NCBI GenBank assembly: GCA_964526785.1 | Contig: CAZGMJ010000014.1 | Coordinates: 1-64,000 of the forward strand | DNA: 64,000 nt | Source: CAZGMJ01 sp964526785 | GTDB lineage: Bacteria; Planctomycetota; Phycisphaerae; Sedimentisphaerales; Anaerobacaceae | Direction: 5' to 3' | In this document: piece by piece, positions 9,241 through 18,680 of the stretch | Layout of the letters: the number at the start of each line of letters is the position of its first letter | How positions within the stretch are numbered: the stretch's first letter is position 1 | Made by a program: the position numbers and the translations under genes | Notes under the pieces: generated by a model | What the model saw: the letters and a program-made list of their open reading frames with translations, nothing else | What the model was told of the DNA's origin: nothing | Database searches by the model: none

Positions 9241-9609
9241 GTCGGCGGGGCCTGTCCGGCGTGCGTTCTGTGTGTTGAAGCAACGGCGTACGTCGGCCGG
9301 CGGCGCGTAGGCACTCGCGGCGCACGGATCGTTGCTGTCCGGCGAGGTTATATGACTGCCGTTCTCAGCGGGCGACCGCGGACAGGGTTGTGTGGAGATA
9401 GCGCTCGGTATTTATGCTCGTCAGTTTCCTGGCAGCGGGTCGGCACCGCCCCGAGCGCATCAGGGTCATACATTCGCAGCCGGTGTGATCACCGTGGGAC
9501 TGTCTTGCATCGCGGCGCCGATGCGGCAGGGTAGTGGCGACATTCGTGCTCGTGCCGGATTGCGGACCGCAGAGACAACACCAACAACCGCAATGGAGGA
9601 CATATTCGA
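9241..9609 (+). other. non-coding gap before the sulfatase array
   Basis: No gene is supported here. A perfect 6-bp inverted repeat (GCATCG/CGATGC) lies near 9507-9525 but has no T-run, so it is not a usual terminator. The last bases (GGAGG at 9595-9599) are the ribosome-binding site of the first sulfatase. Confidence 0.5.
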
Positions 9610-11034
9610 ATGCACATGAATCGCAGGCAATTCATCGGGGCTCTGGGGGCGGCGGGTCTTTCGCTGGCTGTCCCGAGTCGGCTTTGCAGAGGGCAGTCGG
9701 ACAGGCGAGGCCGCAGGAGCAGGCCCAATTTCGTGATCATTTATTGCGATGATCTCGGTTACGGCGACGTGGGTTGCTTCGGGCATCCGACGATTCGAAC
9801 GCCGCATCTGGACCGCATGGCGGCCGAGGGTCAGAAGTGGACGAATTTTTACGTGGGCGCCTCGGTGTGCACGCCGAGTAGAGCGGCTCTGCTGACCGGC
9901 AGGTTGCCGATTCGAAGCGGCATGTGCAGCGATAAACGGCGGGTCCTGTTTCCCGATTCTGCCGACGGGTTGCCGCGGAGCGAGGTCACACTGGCCGAGG
10001 GGCTCAAGACACGAGGCTATGCGACTGCATGCGTGGGCAAATGGCATCTGGGCCACCTGCCGCCGCACCTTCCCACAAACAACGGGTTCGACTCGTATTT
10101 CGGCATCCCGTACAGCAACGACATGGATCGCGTGGCCGGTAAGGGCAGGGCGGCGTTTTTCGATCCGAAGGTCGAGTACTGGAACGTGCCGCTGATGCGC
10201 GACGAGAAGATAATCGAACGTCCCGCCAACCAGCACACGATCATCAACCGCTATACTGACGAGGCGATTGAGTTCATCCGCAAGAGCAAAGACGAGCCGT
10301 TTTTCCTGTACCTGGCGCACAATCTGCCGCATGTGCCGCTGTTTGTCTCGAAACAGTCTGAGGGCAGGAGTTTGCGCGGGTTGTACGGCGACGTGGTCGA
10401 AGAGATAGACGACGGCATCGGCCGCATACGCAAGGTGTTGGAAGAGGAAGGCCTTGCGGAGGACACGCTGGTGGTGTTCACATCGGATAACGGGCCGTGG
10501 TTGATATTCGATCAGCACGGTGGTTCGGCGGGCCTGTTGCGCGAGGGCAAGGGTTGCACGTTCGAGGGCGGCATGCGCGAGCCGTGCGTGATGTGGTGGC
10601 CCGGACGGCTCAAACCCGGGGTTGTTACCGACATGGGTTCGACGATGGATTTATACACCACGATGCTGACGCTGGCCGGTGCGAAGGTTCCCGACGATCG
10701 GATTGTGGACGGGCTGGATATATCGCCCGCGATGTTCGGGAGCGGACCGAGCCCGCGGAACACGATGTTCTATTATCGCGGAGCGCAGTTATACGCGGCG
10801 CGCAAGGGACAATACAAGGCGCACTTTATCACCAAGCCCGCGTATGGTGGCGGCAAAACCGAGCACCACGATCCGCCTCTGCTGTATCATCTGGGTGAGG
10901 ATCCATCCGAGCAGTACAACATTGCCAAGGATCATCCGGACGTGATTGCGGATATTCGCGAGTTGGTGGCGGAGCATGAGGCGAATCTGAAGAAGGGCAA
11001 GGATCGCCTGGCGGCCCGCATCAAGAAAAACTGA
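9610..11034 (+). CDS. Tat-exported sulfatase, array member 1
   Basis: A 474-residue type I (formylglycine) sulfatase that removes sulfate esters from carbohydrates or similar substrates. The N-terminus is a twin-arginine signal (NRRQFIGALGAAGLSLAVPS). The Ca2+-binding motif is IYCDDLGYGD. The active-site motif is CTPSRAALLTGR with Cys87 as the residue matured to formylglycine. Downstream metal and substrate motifs are visible (GKWHLGH and TSDNGPW). The type C-T-P-S-R fits the Cys-type pathway that uses an FGE or anaerobic SME enzyme; neither gene is in this window. It is first of four sulfatases in a row, with a GGAGG ribosome-binding site 10 bases before ATG. Confidence 0.93.
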   Translation: MHMNRRQFIGALGAAGLSLAVPSRLCRGQSDRRGRRSRPNFVIIYCDDLGYGDVGCFGHPTIRTPHLDRMAAEGQKWTNFYVGASVCTPSRAALLTGRLPIRSGMCSDKRRVLFPDSADGLPRSEVTLAEGLKTRGYATACVGKWHLGHLPPHLPTNNGFDSYFGIPYSNDMDRVAGKGRAAFFDPKVEYWNVPLMRDEKIIERPANQHTIINRYTDEAIEFIRKSKDEPFFLYLAHNLPHVPLFVSKQSEGRSLRGLYGDVVEEIDDGIGRIRKVLEEEGLAEDTLVVFTSDNGPWLIFDQHGGSAGLLREGKGCTFEGGMREPCVMWWPGRLKPGVVTDMGSTMDLYTTMLTLAGAKVPDDRIVDGLDISPAMFGSGPSPRNTMFYYRGAQLYAARKGQYKAHFITKPAYGGGKTEHHDPPLLYHLGEDPSEQYNIAKDHPDVIADIRELVAEHEANLKKGKDRLAARIKKN

Positions 11035-11058
11035 GAGCGGATCATTGCAAGGCCGCCC

Positions 11059-11087
11059 TTGACTCGAAGCGATCGGGCTGTGATAGT
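11059..11087 (+). promoter_or_regulatory. promoter before sulfatase 2
   Basis: The -35 is TTGACT (11059-11064), the spacer is 17 bases and the -10 is GATAGT (11082-11087). It lies in the 107-base gap between sulfatases 1 and 2, so sulfatases 2 to 4 may form their own transcription unit. Confidence 0.45.
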
Positions 11088-11141
11088 TGTCGCTCTGTCG
11101 ACGCTATCGGCAATTGTGTTTCACTTGAGGACAGATCTGAG

Positions 11142-12668
11142 ATGAGCAGCAGAATCTTCGATCGACGCGGTTTTCTCAAAGCCCTCGGTGCCGGTGCTCT
11201 GGCCCTCAGCATGCCGGCCTGTCGAACGCTTTCGCGGCCGCAGGTCAAGAAGCGGGGGCCGAACATCGTCTTCATTCTTGCCGACGACATGGGTTACGGC
11301 GACGTTCAGGCGTTGAATCCGGAGTCCCGGGTTCCGACGCCTCATTTGAACAGGCTGGCCCGCGAGGGGGTGGTTTTTACCGATGCGCATTCGGGCTCGG
11401 CGGTTTGTACGCCGACTCGCTATGGCGTGGTTACGGGGCGGTATTGCTGGCGGAGCAGGCTCAAGAGGGGGGTGTTAGGCGGCTATTCTTCCCACCTGAT
11501 CGATCCGGAGCGGCTGACGGTTGCGGATGTGATGAAGCGGTCGGGGTATCATACGGCGTGCATCGGCAAGTGGCATCTCGGGATGGATCTGCCGGTCAGC
11601 AGGGAAGACGGCAAGGAGGTGATCGATCACACGGTGAAGATCGAGAACGGGCCGAATGCCTATGGATTTGACTACTACTTCGGCGTGACGGCGTCTCTGG
11701 ATATGCCGCCTTATGTCTTCGTGGAGAACGATCATTTTCCCGGGCCGGTGACGGAGCAGTATGAAGCTACGAGGTTTCCGAACTACAGCCGGGGCGGGTT
11801 GATGGCGGCCGGGTTCAGTCACGAGAAGGCGCTGGATCGACTGACTGAAAAAGCGGTCGGGTACATTCGCCAGCACAGTCGCGGGGACAAGCCGTTCTTT
11901 CTGTACTTTCCGCTGACGGCGCCGCACAAGCCGTGCCTGCCGGCAGAGCGGTTCAGGGGTAATACAGAACAGGGCGATTACGGTGATTTTGTCACTCAGG
12001 TAGACTGGGTGGTTGGGCAGATTGACAAGACGCTGAAAGCCGAAGGGATAGCGGATGAGACGCTGCTGATCTATACGAGTGATAACGGCTCGTACATGTA
12101 CAAACTGAGGGATGGGGAGGTCGATCATGTTGCCGAGCCGGCCGTTCAGGGATTCGATCCTGAGAATCACCGGGCGAACTACATCTGGCGGGGGACGAAG
12201 GCGGATATCTGGGAGGCAGGGCACAGGGTGCCGTATCTGGTGCGCTGGCCGGGCGTAACGAAGGCGGGAACCAGATGTGACGAGACTATCTGCCTGACGG
12301 ATCTGATGGCTACTTGCGCGGAGATCGTGGGCTACGATCTGCCGGAGGATGCGGCTGAGGACAGCTTCAGTATTGTGAGCCTGCTGAGGAGTGGGAAGTG
12401 GCGCGTGCCGCGTGCGCCGGTCATTCATCATTCCATCAACGGCACATTCTCTCTGCGGGAAGGCAAGTGGAAGATGGTGTTCGCCAATGGGTCCGGCGGG
12501 CGCGAGAAGCCTTCGGGCTCGCCTTTCAAGAAGCCGTACTTCCTGTTCGATCTGGAGAAGGACCCGTCAGAGACGACCAACGTGATCGAAGAACATCCGG
12601 AGGTTGCGCAGACGTTAACGGAAAGGTTGGAGCAAATAAGGAGCAGCGGTCGCAGCCGTCCGATTTAG
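11142..12668 (+). CDS. Tat-exported sulfatase, array member 2
   Basis: A 508-residue type I sulfatase. The twin-arginine signal is DRRGFLKALGAGALALSMPAC; the Cys may be a lipid anchor, though the lipobox is imperfect. The metal-binding motif is ILADDMGYGD. The formylglycine site is CTPTRYGVVTGR with Cys89. IGKWHLG and YTSDNGSYMY supply further family motifs. Residues after CTPTR (YGVVTGRYCWRSRLKRGVLGG) differ from the other three array members and resemble the arylsulfatase A-like subfamily. It lies 107 bases after sulfatase 1 and 45 bases before sulfatase 3. Confidence 0.93.
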   Translation: MSSRIFDRRGFLKALGAGALALSMPACRTLSRPQVKKRGPNIVFILADDMGYGDVQALNPESRVPTPHLNRLAREGVVFTDAHSGSAVCTPTRYGVVTGRYCWRSRLKRGVLGGYSSHLIDPERLTVADVMKRSGYHTACIGKWHLGMDLPVSREDGKEVIDHTVKIENGPNAYGFDYYFGVTASLDMPPYVFVENDHFPGPVTEQYEATRFPNYSRGGLMAAGFSHEKALDRLTEKAVGYIRQHSRGDKPFFLYFPLTAPHKPCLPAERFRGNTEQGDYGDFVTQVDWVVGQIDKTLKAEGIADETLLIYTSDNGSYMYKLRDGEVDHVAEPAVQGFDPENHRANYIWRGTKADIWEAGHRVPYLVRWPGVTKAGTRCDETICLTDLMATCAEIVGYDLPEDAAEDSFSIVSLLRSGKWRVPRAPVIHHSINGTFSLREGKWKMVFANGSGGREKPSGSPFKKPYFLFDLEKDPSETTNVIEEHPEVAQTLTERLEQIRSSGRSRPI

Positions 12669-12713
12669 GATTCAGGCGACAATGAGCAATCATTTCAGGT
12701 GAGGCTTACGATT

Positions 12714-14444
12714 ATGAAGAGCAACAGTCAAACACGTCGTGAATTTTTGAAGATGATCGGTATCGGGGCTGCGTCGTTTGCGCTGCCGGGGTGCGGGAGT
12801 TCTTTGCGGGCCGGGGCCAGCAGCTCGCGTCCGAACATTGTCCTGATTATGTCGGATGATATGGGGTTCTCCGACATCGGCTGCTACGGCGGGGAAATTG
12901 ACACGCCCAACCTCGATGCTCTGGCGGCCCGCGGACTTCGCTTTACGCAGTTCTACAACACGGCTCGATGCTGCCCGACGCGGGCTTCGCTGATGACGGG
13001 GCTGTACCAGCATCAGGCGGGAGTGGGCCACATGACGGATGACAAAGGCTATGAGGCGTACCGCGGCGATCTGAACAACCGGTGTCTGACGATTGCCCAG
13101 GTGCTCAAGCGGGCGGGCTACGGAACGTACATGGCGGGCAAATGGCATGTCACGCGGTATACGAATCCGGACGGTCCGAAGCACAACTGGCCGCGTCAGC
13201 GGGGCTTCGACAGGTTCTACGGCACGATCACAGGGGCGGGCAGTTTTTACGACCCGACTACGCTGTGTCGTGACAATACCTGTATTACGCCTGAAAACGA
13301 TCCGCAGTATCAGCCCGAGACGTTTTACTACACCGACGCGATCAGCGACAACGCCAAACGCTACGTGCGGGAGCACTGCGAGGCATCGCCCGACAAGCCG
13401 TTCTTCATGTACGTTGCCTATACGGCAGCCCATTGGCCGATGCATGCGCTGGAGAAGGACATCGCCAAGTACAGGGGCAAGTACGACAAGGGGTACGCAT
13501 ATTATCGCAAGCAGCGCTTCAAACGGCTTGGCAAGATGGGGATGATCGACAAGGACTGGGACATGAGCGAGCGAGCGGGGGACTGGGAGGATGTTGAACA
13601 CAAAGAGTGGGAAGCGCGCTGCATGGAAGTGTATGCCGCGATGGTGGACAACATGGATCGCGGCATCGGGCGTATTGTCGACGAACTGAAGGAGCAGCGC
13701 GTGTTCGACAATACGCTGATCTTCTTCCTGCAGGACAACGGCGGCTGTGCCGAAGGTATGGGGCGGGGCGAAAACTATAATACGAACAGGTATAAGGACT
13801 GGCCGAAAGATCCCAAACCGATGGGCGAGGATGAGCTTCAGCCGAGTATCTGGCCGCCGATGCGGACGCGCGACGGCCGGCGGGTGCTGGGCGGACCGTC
13901 GGTGATGCCGGGTCCCGACGGGACATATATTGCTTACGGCCGAAACTGGGCGAACGTCTCCAACACGCCGTTCAGGCTGTACAAGCATTGGGTGCACGAG
14001 GGCGGAATCTCGACGCCGCTTATAGCGCACTGGCCCGGGCACATCAAGTCGAAGGGCAAACTGTGCCATCAGCCCGGCCATCTGATCGATATCATGGCTA
14101 CGTGTGTCGATGTGTCAGGGGCCGAATATCCCCGGGAATACCGCGGGCAGAAGATCACTCCGATGGAGGGCAGGAGTCTGGCGCCGGCGTTTGAGAACAA
14201 GCAGATCGAGCGCGAGGCGATTTACTGGGAGCACGAGGGCAACAAGGCGATTCGGGTGGGGAAGTGGAAACTCGTCTCCAGGCATCCCAACAAGTGGGAA
14301 CTGTACGACATGGAGAAGGATCGGACGGAGTTGAACGATCTGGCCAAGAAGCGGCCTGAAAAAGCTGCCGAACTGGAAGAGATGTACGACAAGTGGGCGT
14401 TAAGATGCGGCGTGCAACCCTGGCCCGTTAAGAAGCTTCACTGA
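12714..14444 (+). CDS. Tat-lipoprotein sulfatase, array member 3
   Basis: A 576-residue type I sulfatase. The signal has RREFLKMIGIGAASFALPGC, a twin-arginine motif joined to a good lipobox (LPGC), so a membrane-anchored lipoprotein is likely. Motifs include IMSDDMGFSDIGCYGGE for Ca2+ and CCPTRASLMTGL with the formylglycine Cys86. AGKWHV and FFLQDNGGCAE follow. It is closely similar to member 4 over the whole length (for example RFTQFYNTARCCPTRASL in both), so the two probably arose by tandem duplication. I chose ATG 12714 (AGGTGAGG about 10 bases ahead) over GTG 12699. Confidence 0.93.
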   Translation: MKSNSQTRREFLKMIGIGAASFALPGCGSSLRAGASSSRPNIVLIMSDDMGFSDIGCYGGEIDTPNLDALAARGLRFTQFYNTARCCPTRASLMTGLYQHQAGVGHMTDDKGYEAYRGDLNNRCLTIAQVLKRAGYGTYMAGKWHVTRYTNPDGPKHNWPRQRGFDRFYGTITGAGSFYDPTTLCRDNTCITPENDPQYQPETFYYTDAISDNAKRYVREHCEASPDKPFFMYVAYTAAHWPMHALEKDIAKYRGKYDKGYAYYRKQRFKRLGKMGMIDKDWDMSERAGDWEDVEHKEWEARCMEVYAAMVDNMDRGIGRIVDELKEQRVFDNTLIFFLQDNGGCAEGMGRGENYNTNRYKDWPKDPKPMGEDELQPSIWPPMRTRDGRRVLGGPSVMPGPDGTYIAYGRNWANVSNTPFRLYKHWVHEGGISTPLIAHWPGHIKSKGKLCHQPGHLIDIMATCVDVSGAEYPREYRGQKITPMEGRSLAPAFENKQIEREAIYWEHEGNKAIRVGKWKLVSRHPNKWELYDMEKDRTELNDLAKKRPEKAAELEEMYDKWALRCGVQPWPVKKLH

Positions 14445-14467
14445 CATACCCAGCGCAGGGACAGTCT

Positions 14468-16063
14468 ATGGAACGACAGGTGCATCGGCGCGGCTTTCTG
14501 AAGATGATGGGGCTTTCGGCCGCTGCATGGGCGATACCTCGCCCGTTATGGAGCGGTGCCGGTGCTGCCGGCAGGCCCAACATCGTTCTGATCATGGCGG
14601 ACGATATGGGTTATTCCGACATCGGCTGCTACGGGGGCGAGATCGAGACGCCGAATCTGGACCGGCTTGCCGCGAACGGTCTTCGCTTCACCCAGTTCTA
14701 CAATACTGCGCGGTGCTGTCCGACGCGGGCCTCTCTCTTGACTGGTCTGTATTCGCACCAGGCGGGTATCGGCCATATGGTGGGTGACAAGGGATATCCC
14801 GCTTATCAGGGCTATTTGAACGACCGGTGCGTTACCATCGCCGAGGTGCTCAAGACGGCGGGTTATCAAACTTTGATGACGGGCAAGTGGCACGTAGGCA
14901 ACAAGCGCGGGTACTGGCCGCTGGATCGCGGCTTCGAGCGATTCTACGGCAGCAACACCAGCACGGGCAGTTACTTCGAGATTCACAAGGACTCGTACGA
15001 TCGCAGGTTGATTCTGGACGACAAAGAGGTTGAGCCGCCCGAGAAATGGTACGCTACTGATGCGTACACGGATTATGCGATTGATTTTATCGAAGCGGCA
15101 TGCGGTGAGGACCGGCCGTTCTTTCTCTATACGGCTTATACCGCTCCGCACTGGCCCCTGCATGCGCTGCCGGAGGACATCGCCAAATACCGCGGCAAGT
15201 ATCGCAAGGGCTGGGACGAGCTCCGGAGCGAGCGGCATCGCCGGATGATCGAGTTGGGCATCATCGAAGATCGCTGGCCTTTATCGCCGCGCGGCGGCAA
15301 GGCGTGGGATTCGCTTTCGCCCGCCAAGCAGGACGAGATGGATTTACGGATGGCGGTTTACGCGGCGATGGTCGACCGGATGGACCAGAACATCGGGCGC
15401 ATCGTGCGGAAGCTCAAGGAGCGCGGTATCTTCGACAATACGCTGATCCTGTTTCTTTCCGACAACGGCGGTTGCGCCGAAGGCGGTTTATGGGGATTCA
15501 ATCGGGAAGGCGGGCCGATCGGGTCGCCGGCTTCGTATGCGAGTTATGGTCTGTGCTGGGCGAATGCCAGCGACACGCCCTTCCGGAGATACAAGAAATG
15601 GGCGCACGAGGGCGGTATCGCCACGCCGCTGATCGCGCACTGGCCGGCCGTTGTCGAGAGCAAGGGCGAGTTGGTACACGAGCCGGGGCACGTCATCGAC
15701 ATCATGGCGACGTGCTGTGACGCGGCGAACGCCGAGTATCCGCGGCGATACAAGGGCAAACAGATCGTTCCGCTGGAGGGCAAGAGCCTTCTGCCCGTTC
15801 TGCAGGGTCGGTCGCGGGCCGGTCACGAAGCGATACACTGGGAGCACCAGGGGAACCGGGCGATACGGTGCGGCAAATGGAAGCTGGTATCCGAGCATCC
15901 GGGAGAGTGGGAGTTGTACGATCTGGAGCAAGACCGCACGGAGTTGAATGATCTGGCCGAAGAATTACCGGATAAAGTGGCCGAGCTCAAGGCCATGTAC
16001 GCCCAATGGGCCAAGCGATGCGGCGTGCGGCCGTGGCCGATAAGGAAACCCAGGGGGCAGTGA
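14468..16063 (+). CDS. Tat-exported sulfatase, array member 4
   Basis: A 531-residue type I sulfatase, probable tandem paralogue of member 3, from which it is separated by only 23 bases. The Tat signal is HRRGFLKMMGLSAAAWAIP; there is no lipobox Cys, unlike member 3. Motifs are IMADDMGYSDIGCYGGE and CCPTRASLLTGL with formylglycine Cys83, then TGKWHVG and FLSDNGGCAEG. The C-termini of both paralogues share the ending CGV(R/Q)PWP. The different export mode suggests that the two copies act in different places, one anchored and one soluble. Confidence 0.93.
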   Translation: MERQVHRRGFLKMMGLSAAAWAIPRPLWSGAGAAGRPNIVLIMADDMGYSDIGCYGGEIETPNLDRLAANGLRFTQFYNTARCCPTRASLLTGLYSHQAGIGHMVGDKGYPAYQGYLNDRCVTIAEVLKTAGYQTLMTGKWHVGNKRGYWPLDRGFERFYGSNTSTGSYFEIHKDSYDRRLILDDKEVEPPEKWYATDAYTDYAIDFIEAACGEDRPFFLYTAYTAPHWPLHALPEDIAKYRGKYRKGWDELRSERHRRMIELGIIEDRWPLSPRGGKAWDSLSPAKQDEMDLRMAVYAAMVDRMDQNIGRIVRKLKERGIFDNTLILFLSDNGGCAEGGLWGFNREGGPIGSPASYASYGLCWANASDTPFRRYKKWAHEGGIATPLIAHWPAVVESKGELVHEPGHVIDIMATCCDAANAEYPRRYKGKQIVPLEGKSLLPVLQGRSRAGHEAIHWEHQGNRAIRCGKWKLVSEHPGEWELYDLEQDRTELNDLAEELPDKVAELKAMYAQWAKRCGVRPWPIRKPRGQ

Positions 16064-16237
16064 TGGCCCGGCACATTCCAGAGAGGCGGAACGAACGGGC
16101 GGGAGCTTCTTTCAGGAGGTGTTGCGGCTGTTTCTGGTGTGTCGGATCGCCTGTTGTGTGCCGCTGCCCGGTGGTGCAGTCGTAAGTATGCATCTGCCTG
16201 CTTGCAATCGCAGGGCACGACCGCTATCATACCGCCG

Positions 16238-16726
16238 ATGTCTGCGAAATCTCAAAAACACAATCGGGACGGGCAGGGACCGTCTATCGTCAACAAGAAG
16301 GCGTACCACAACTTCGAACTGGTTGAGAAGTATGAGGCGGGTCTGTCGCTGCTGGGTACAGAGGTCAAGTCGTTGCGGCTCGGCCAGGCGGACCTCAGCG
16401 GTTCGTATGCGCGGATCATTGGCGATGAGTGCTGGCTGATGGGCGCAACGATCTCGCAGTATCAGCAGGCGGGGGCGGCGGCGCACGATCCGACGCGAAA
16501 AAGGAAATTGCTGTTGCACAGGGCTGAAATTCGCAAAATCCGGGCCAAGCTGGAACAACGAGGCTTCACGCTGGTTCCGCTGAGGTTGTATTTCAATGCG
16601 CGAGGTCTGGCCAAAGCGCAACTGGCTCTGGCTCGCGGCAAGAAGAAATACGATAAGCGCCAGTCCATCGCCGACCGCGATCAGAAGCGCGATATGGACC
16701 GCACTATGAAGCAGTACCGCCGCTGA
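16238..16726 (+). CDS. smpB: SsrA-binding protein SmpB
   Basis: A 162-residue RNA-binding protein that loads tmRNA onto stalled ribosomes for trans-translation. The family's conserved blocks are clear: NKKAYHNFELVEKYEAGLSLLGTEVKSLR (here given in short as EAGLSLLGTEVKSLR), SYARIIGDECWLMGA, and RKRKLLLHRAEI. The usual basic C-terminal tail (KKKYDKRQSIADRDQKRDM) is present. I chose ATG 16238 because the frame upstream has no homology. No strong ribosome-binding site is visible. I looked for ssrA nearby and did not find it. The DUF1844 gene follows 221 bases downstream. Confidence 0.95.
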   Translation: MSAKSQKHNRDGQGPSIVNKKAYHNFELVEKYEAGLSLLGTEVKSLRLGQADLSGSYARIIGDECWLMGATISQYQQAGAAAHDPTRKRKLLLHRAEIRKIRAKLEQRGFTLVPLRLYFNARGLAKAQLALARGKKKYDKRQSIADRDQKRDMDRTMKQYRR

Positions 16727-16947
16727 CAGCTTTGTGTGTGGAATCTGTGCGGGGCGCAGCGGACTATGAATCAATTGCTTGAGCATGAGGGTGAAGCCAT
16801 TTACAATCGACTGAGCAATCGAAGGTCCGGGCGGGCCTGCAGGACGCGGGCGAGCTTGAGACAATCATAGAAGAGAGCGAATGGTGAATGGCGATATCGC
16901 TCATCGCAGTGCAAAGGTAAATCCTGACGAAAAGGAGTTGTCCAATT

Positions 16948-17349
16948 ATGGCTAAAGAGGAAAACGAAGAAAAGAAGATTATTGTCGACGAAGACTGGAA
17001 GGCCGAAGCCCAGCGGGAAAAGGAGAAGTTGGCCGCTGAAGAAAAGCAGGAGAAGCAGGCCGAACCGGGGAAGCGGCGGGGGCCGTTGCCTCAGGGTAAT
17101 TTTGCCGCACTGGTGAGCATGCTGGCGACCCAGTCGCTGTTCGCCATGGGCGCGCTGCAGATCGAGGGCCAGGAGGACCGCGAGCCCGATATGGAACTGG
17201 CCAAGTACAACATCGACATGCTCGAGGTGTTGGAAGAGAAGACCAAGGGCAATCTCTCGCCCGAGGAGGCGAAGGTGCTCGAAACAACGTTGTACGAATT
17301 GCGAATGGGTTACGTGCAGGTTTCCGGTCAGAAGCCGAATTCTCAATAG
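16948..17349 (+). CDS. DUF1844 protein
   Basis: A 133-residue soluble protein of the DUF1844 family, function unknown. Residues 1-50 are highly charged (EEKQEKQAEPGKRR). The family core then follows: FAALVSMLATQSLFAMGALQ, AKYNIDMLEVLEEKTKGNLS and ETTLYELRMGYVQ. The block IDMLEVLEEKTKGNL is the hallmark. AAAAGGAG lies 9 bases before the ATG. It is followed at once by trpC, which may be cotranscribed. Confidence 0.9.
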   Translation: MAKEENEEKKIIVDEDWKAEAQREKEKLAAEEKQEKQAEPGKRRGPLPQGNFAALVSMLATQSLFAMGALQIEGQEDREPDMELAKYNIDMLEVLEEKTKGNLSPEEAKVLETTLYELRMGYVQVSGQKPNSQ

Positions 17350-17407
17350 GACGGCGTTGGAAGCTGTGCGCCGGTACACGCGGCGTACGTTTGAGAAGGA
17401 TCGCATA

Positions 17408-18211
17408 TTGGCCAATATACTCGACAAGATCATTGCTGATACGCGGGCGGAACTTGAGAAGCGCAGGGAGAACGTGCCGATCGAGCAGTTGAAAGAGCAG
17501 ATTGCCGAGGTTCCCAAGTGCCGGAACTTTTACAAAGCCGTTACCAAGCCGAATCCGCGGGGGCTCAATGTTATCGCGGAGGTCAAGAAGGCTTCGCCGT
17601 CTGCAGGCCTGATTCGCGCCGATTTCGACGCCGTGGAGATTGCCCGGACATACGAGCGGTGCGGTGCCGATGCGATCAGCGTGCTGACCGACGAGAAGTA
17701 CTTTCAGGGCAGGCTGGAGTATCTCACGCAGGTCAAAGAGGCCGTCGGGCTGCCCGTGCTTCGAAAGGACTTCATCGTTGATATTTACCAGGTGTACGAG
17801 GCTCGTGCGGCCGGAGCCGATGCGATTCTGTTGATCGGTGACGCGCTCAAGGGCGGGCGGCTGATGGATCTGATGATCGCCGCGACCGAACTGACGCTTA
17901 CGGTGCTGCTGGAAGTGCACGAGGCCGACACGCTGATGTCGGTTCGCAGTCTGATCGGTTTCCCGGAGAAGGGCTACAGCGTTCTCGGCATCAACAATCG
18001 CAATCTGACCACCATGGAAGTCGATATCAACACCACGGGACGGCTGATGGGGATGCTTGACGAGACGATGCCCATTGTGGCCGAAAGCGGGATCAAAACG
18101 CAGGCGGATGTCGAAAAGCTCATCCGGGTCGGAGCGCGTGCGGTGTTAATCGGCCAAACGCTTTGCGAGCATGACGACATCGCAGAGAAATTTGCCGAAC
18201 TGTTCGGCTAA
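17408..18211 (+). CDS. trpC: indole-3-glycerol phosphate synthase
   Basis: This cytoplasmic TIM-barrel enzyme of tryptophan synthesis converts CdRP to indole-3-glycerol phosphate; 267 residues is the normal length. Conserved blocks are VIAEVKKASPSAGLI (catalytic Lys), LTDEKYFQG, PVLRKDFIVD (catalytic Lys), LGINNRNLTT and VAESGI. I chose the TTG start at 17408 because AAGGA lies 7 bases ahead and the product starts like other TrpC proteins (MANILDKIIAD). A longer TTG start at 17357 adds 17 residues with no homology. It is isolated from other trp genes in this window. Confidence 0.92.
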   Translation: MANILDKIIADTRAELEKRRENVPIEQLKEQIAEVPKCRNFYKAVTKPNPRGLNVIAEVKKASPSAGLIRADFDAVEIARTYERCGADAISVLTDEKYFQGRLEYLTQVKEAVGLPVLRKDFIVDIYQVYEARAAGADAILLIGDALKGGRLMDLMIAATELTLTVLLEVHEADTLMSVRSLIGFPEKGYSVLGINNRNLTTMEVDINTTGRLMGMLDETMPIVAESGIKTQADVEKLIRVGARAVLIGQTLCEHDDIAEKFAELFG

Positions 18212-18261
18212 GATGCACCGGAGACTGCAAGTATTCTCAACACGAAGGGAACGATATACGC

Positions 18262-18624
18262 ATGATCAATATAATCCTCTACATCGCGCTGGGCCTGACC
18301 GCCGGCATTCTCAGCGGCATGCTTGGCATCGGCGGTGGAATCATTATGGTCCCGGCGCTGGTTCTGGTGTTCGGTCTCTCGCAACATGCGGCCCAGGGCA
18401 CGACGCTGGCTCTGATGGTGCCGCCCATCGGGCTGCTGGCCGCGTGGACGTACTGGAGACAGGGATTTGTGGATTTGCGCATCGCTGCCTTCGTTTGCCT
18501 CGGCTTCTTTTTCGGCGGTCTGATCGGAGCTAAATTCGTTACCGGTCTGCCCGAGCACGTCCTCAAGAAGATCTTCGGCTTTGCGCTGCTGATCGTTTCG
18601 ATCCGAATCATACTGAGCAAATAG
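18262..18624 (+). CDS. half-length TauE/SafE family permease
   Basis: A 120-residue membrane protein that corresponds to one half of a TauE/SafE (DUF81) permease, a family that moves sulfonates, sulfoacetate or sulfite. The signature GILSGMLGIGGGIIMVPALV at residues 15-34 is typical of each half. Four membrane segments are visible. Full permeases have about 250 residues, so this copy would need to act as a dimer or is a reduced form. Its place near four sulfatases makes a link with sulfur export tempting, but this is only inference. Confidence 0.85.
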   Translation: MINIILYIALGLTAGILSGMLGIGGGIIMVPALVLVFGLSQHAAQGTTLALMVPPIGLLAAWTYWRQGFVDLRIAAFVCLGFFFGGLIGAKFVTGLPEHVLKKIFGFALLIVSIRIILSK

Positions 18625-18680
18625 ACACACGTTCCACTCAGCGATGGGATTTTCCGAACACACGGCTCCCATCGCCATGC

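Noticed and set aside
9507..9525. Inverted repeat GCATCG/CGATGC as a terminator
   Set aside because: No T-run follows and no gene ends nearby.
16727..16947. ssrA (tmRNA) next to smpB
   Set aside because: No tRNA-like ends or tag-coding frame could be recognised.
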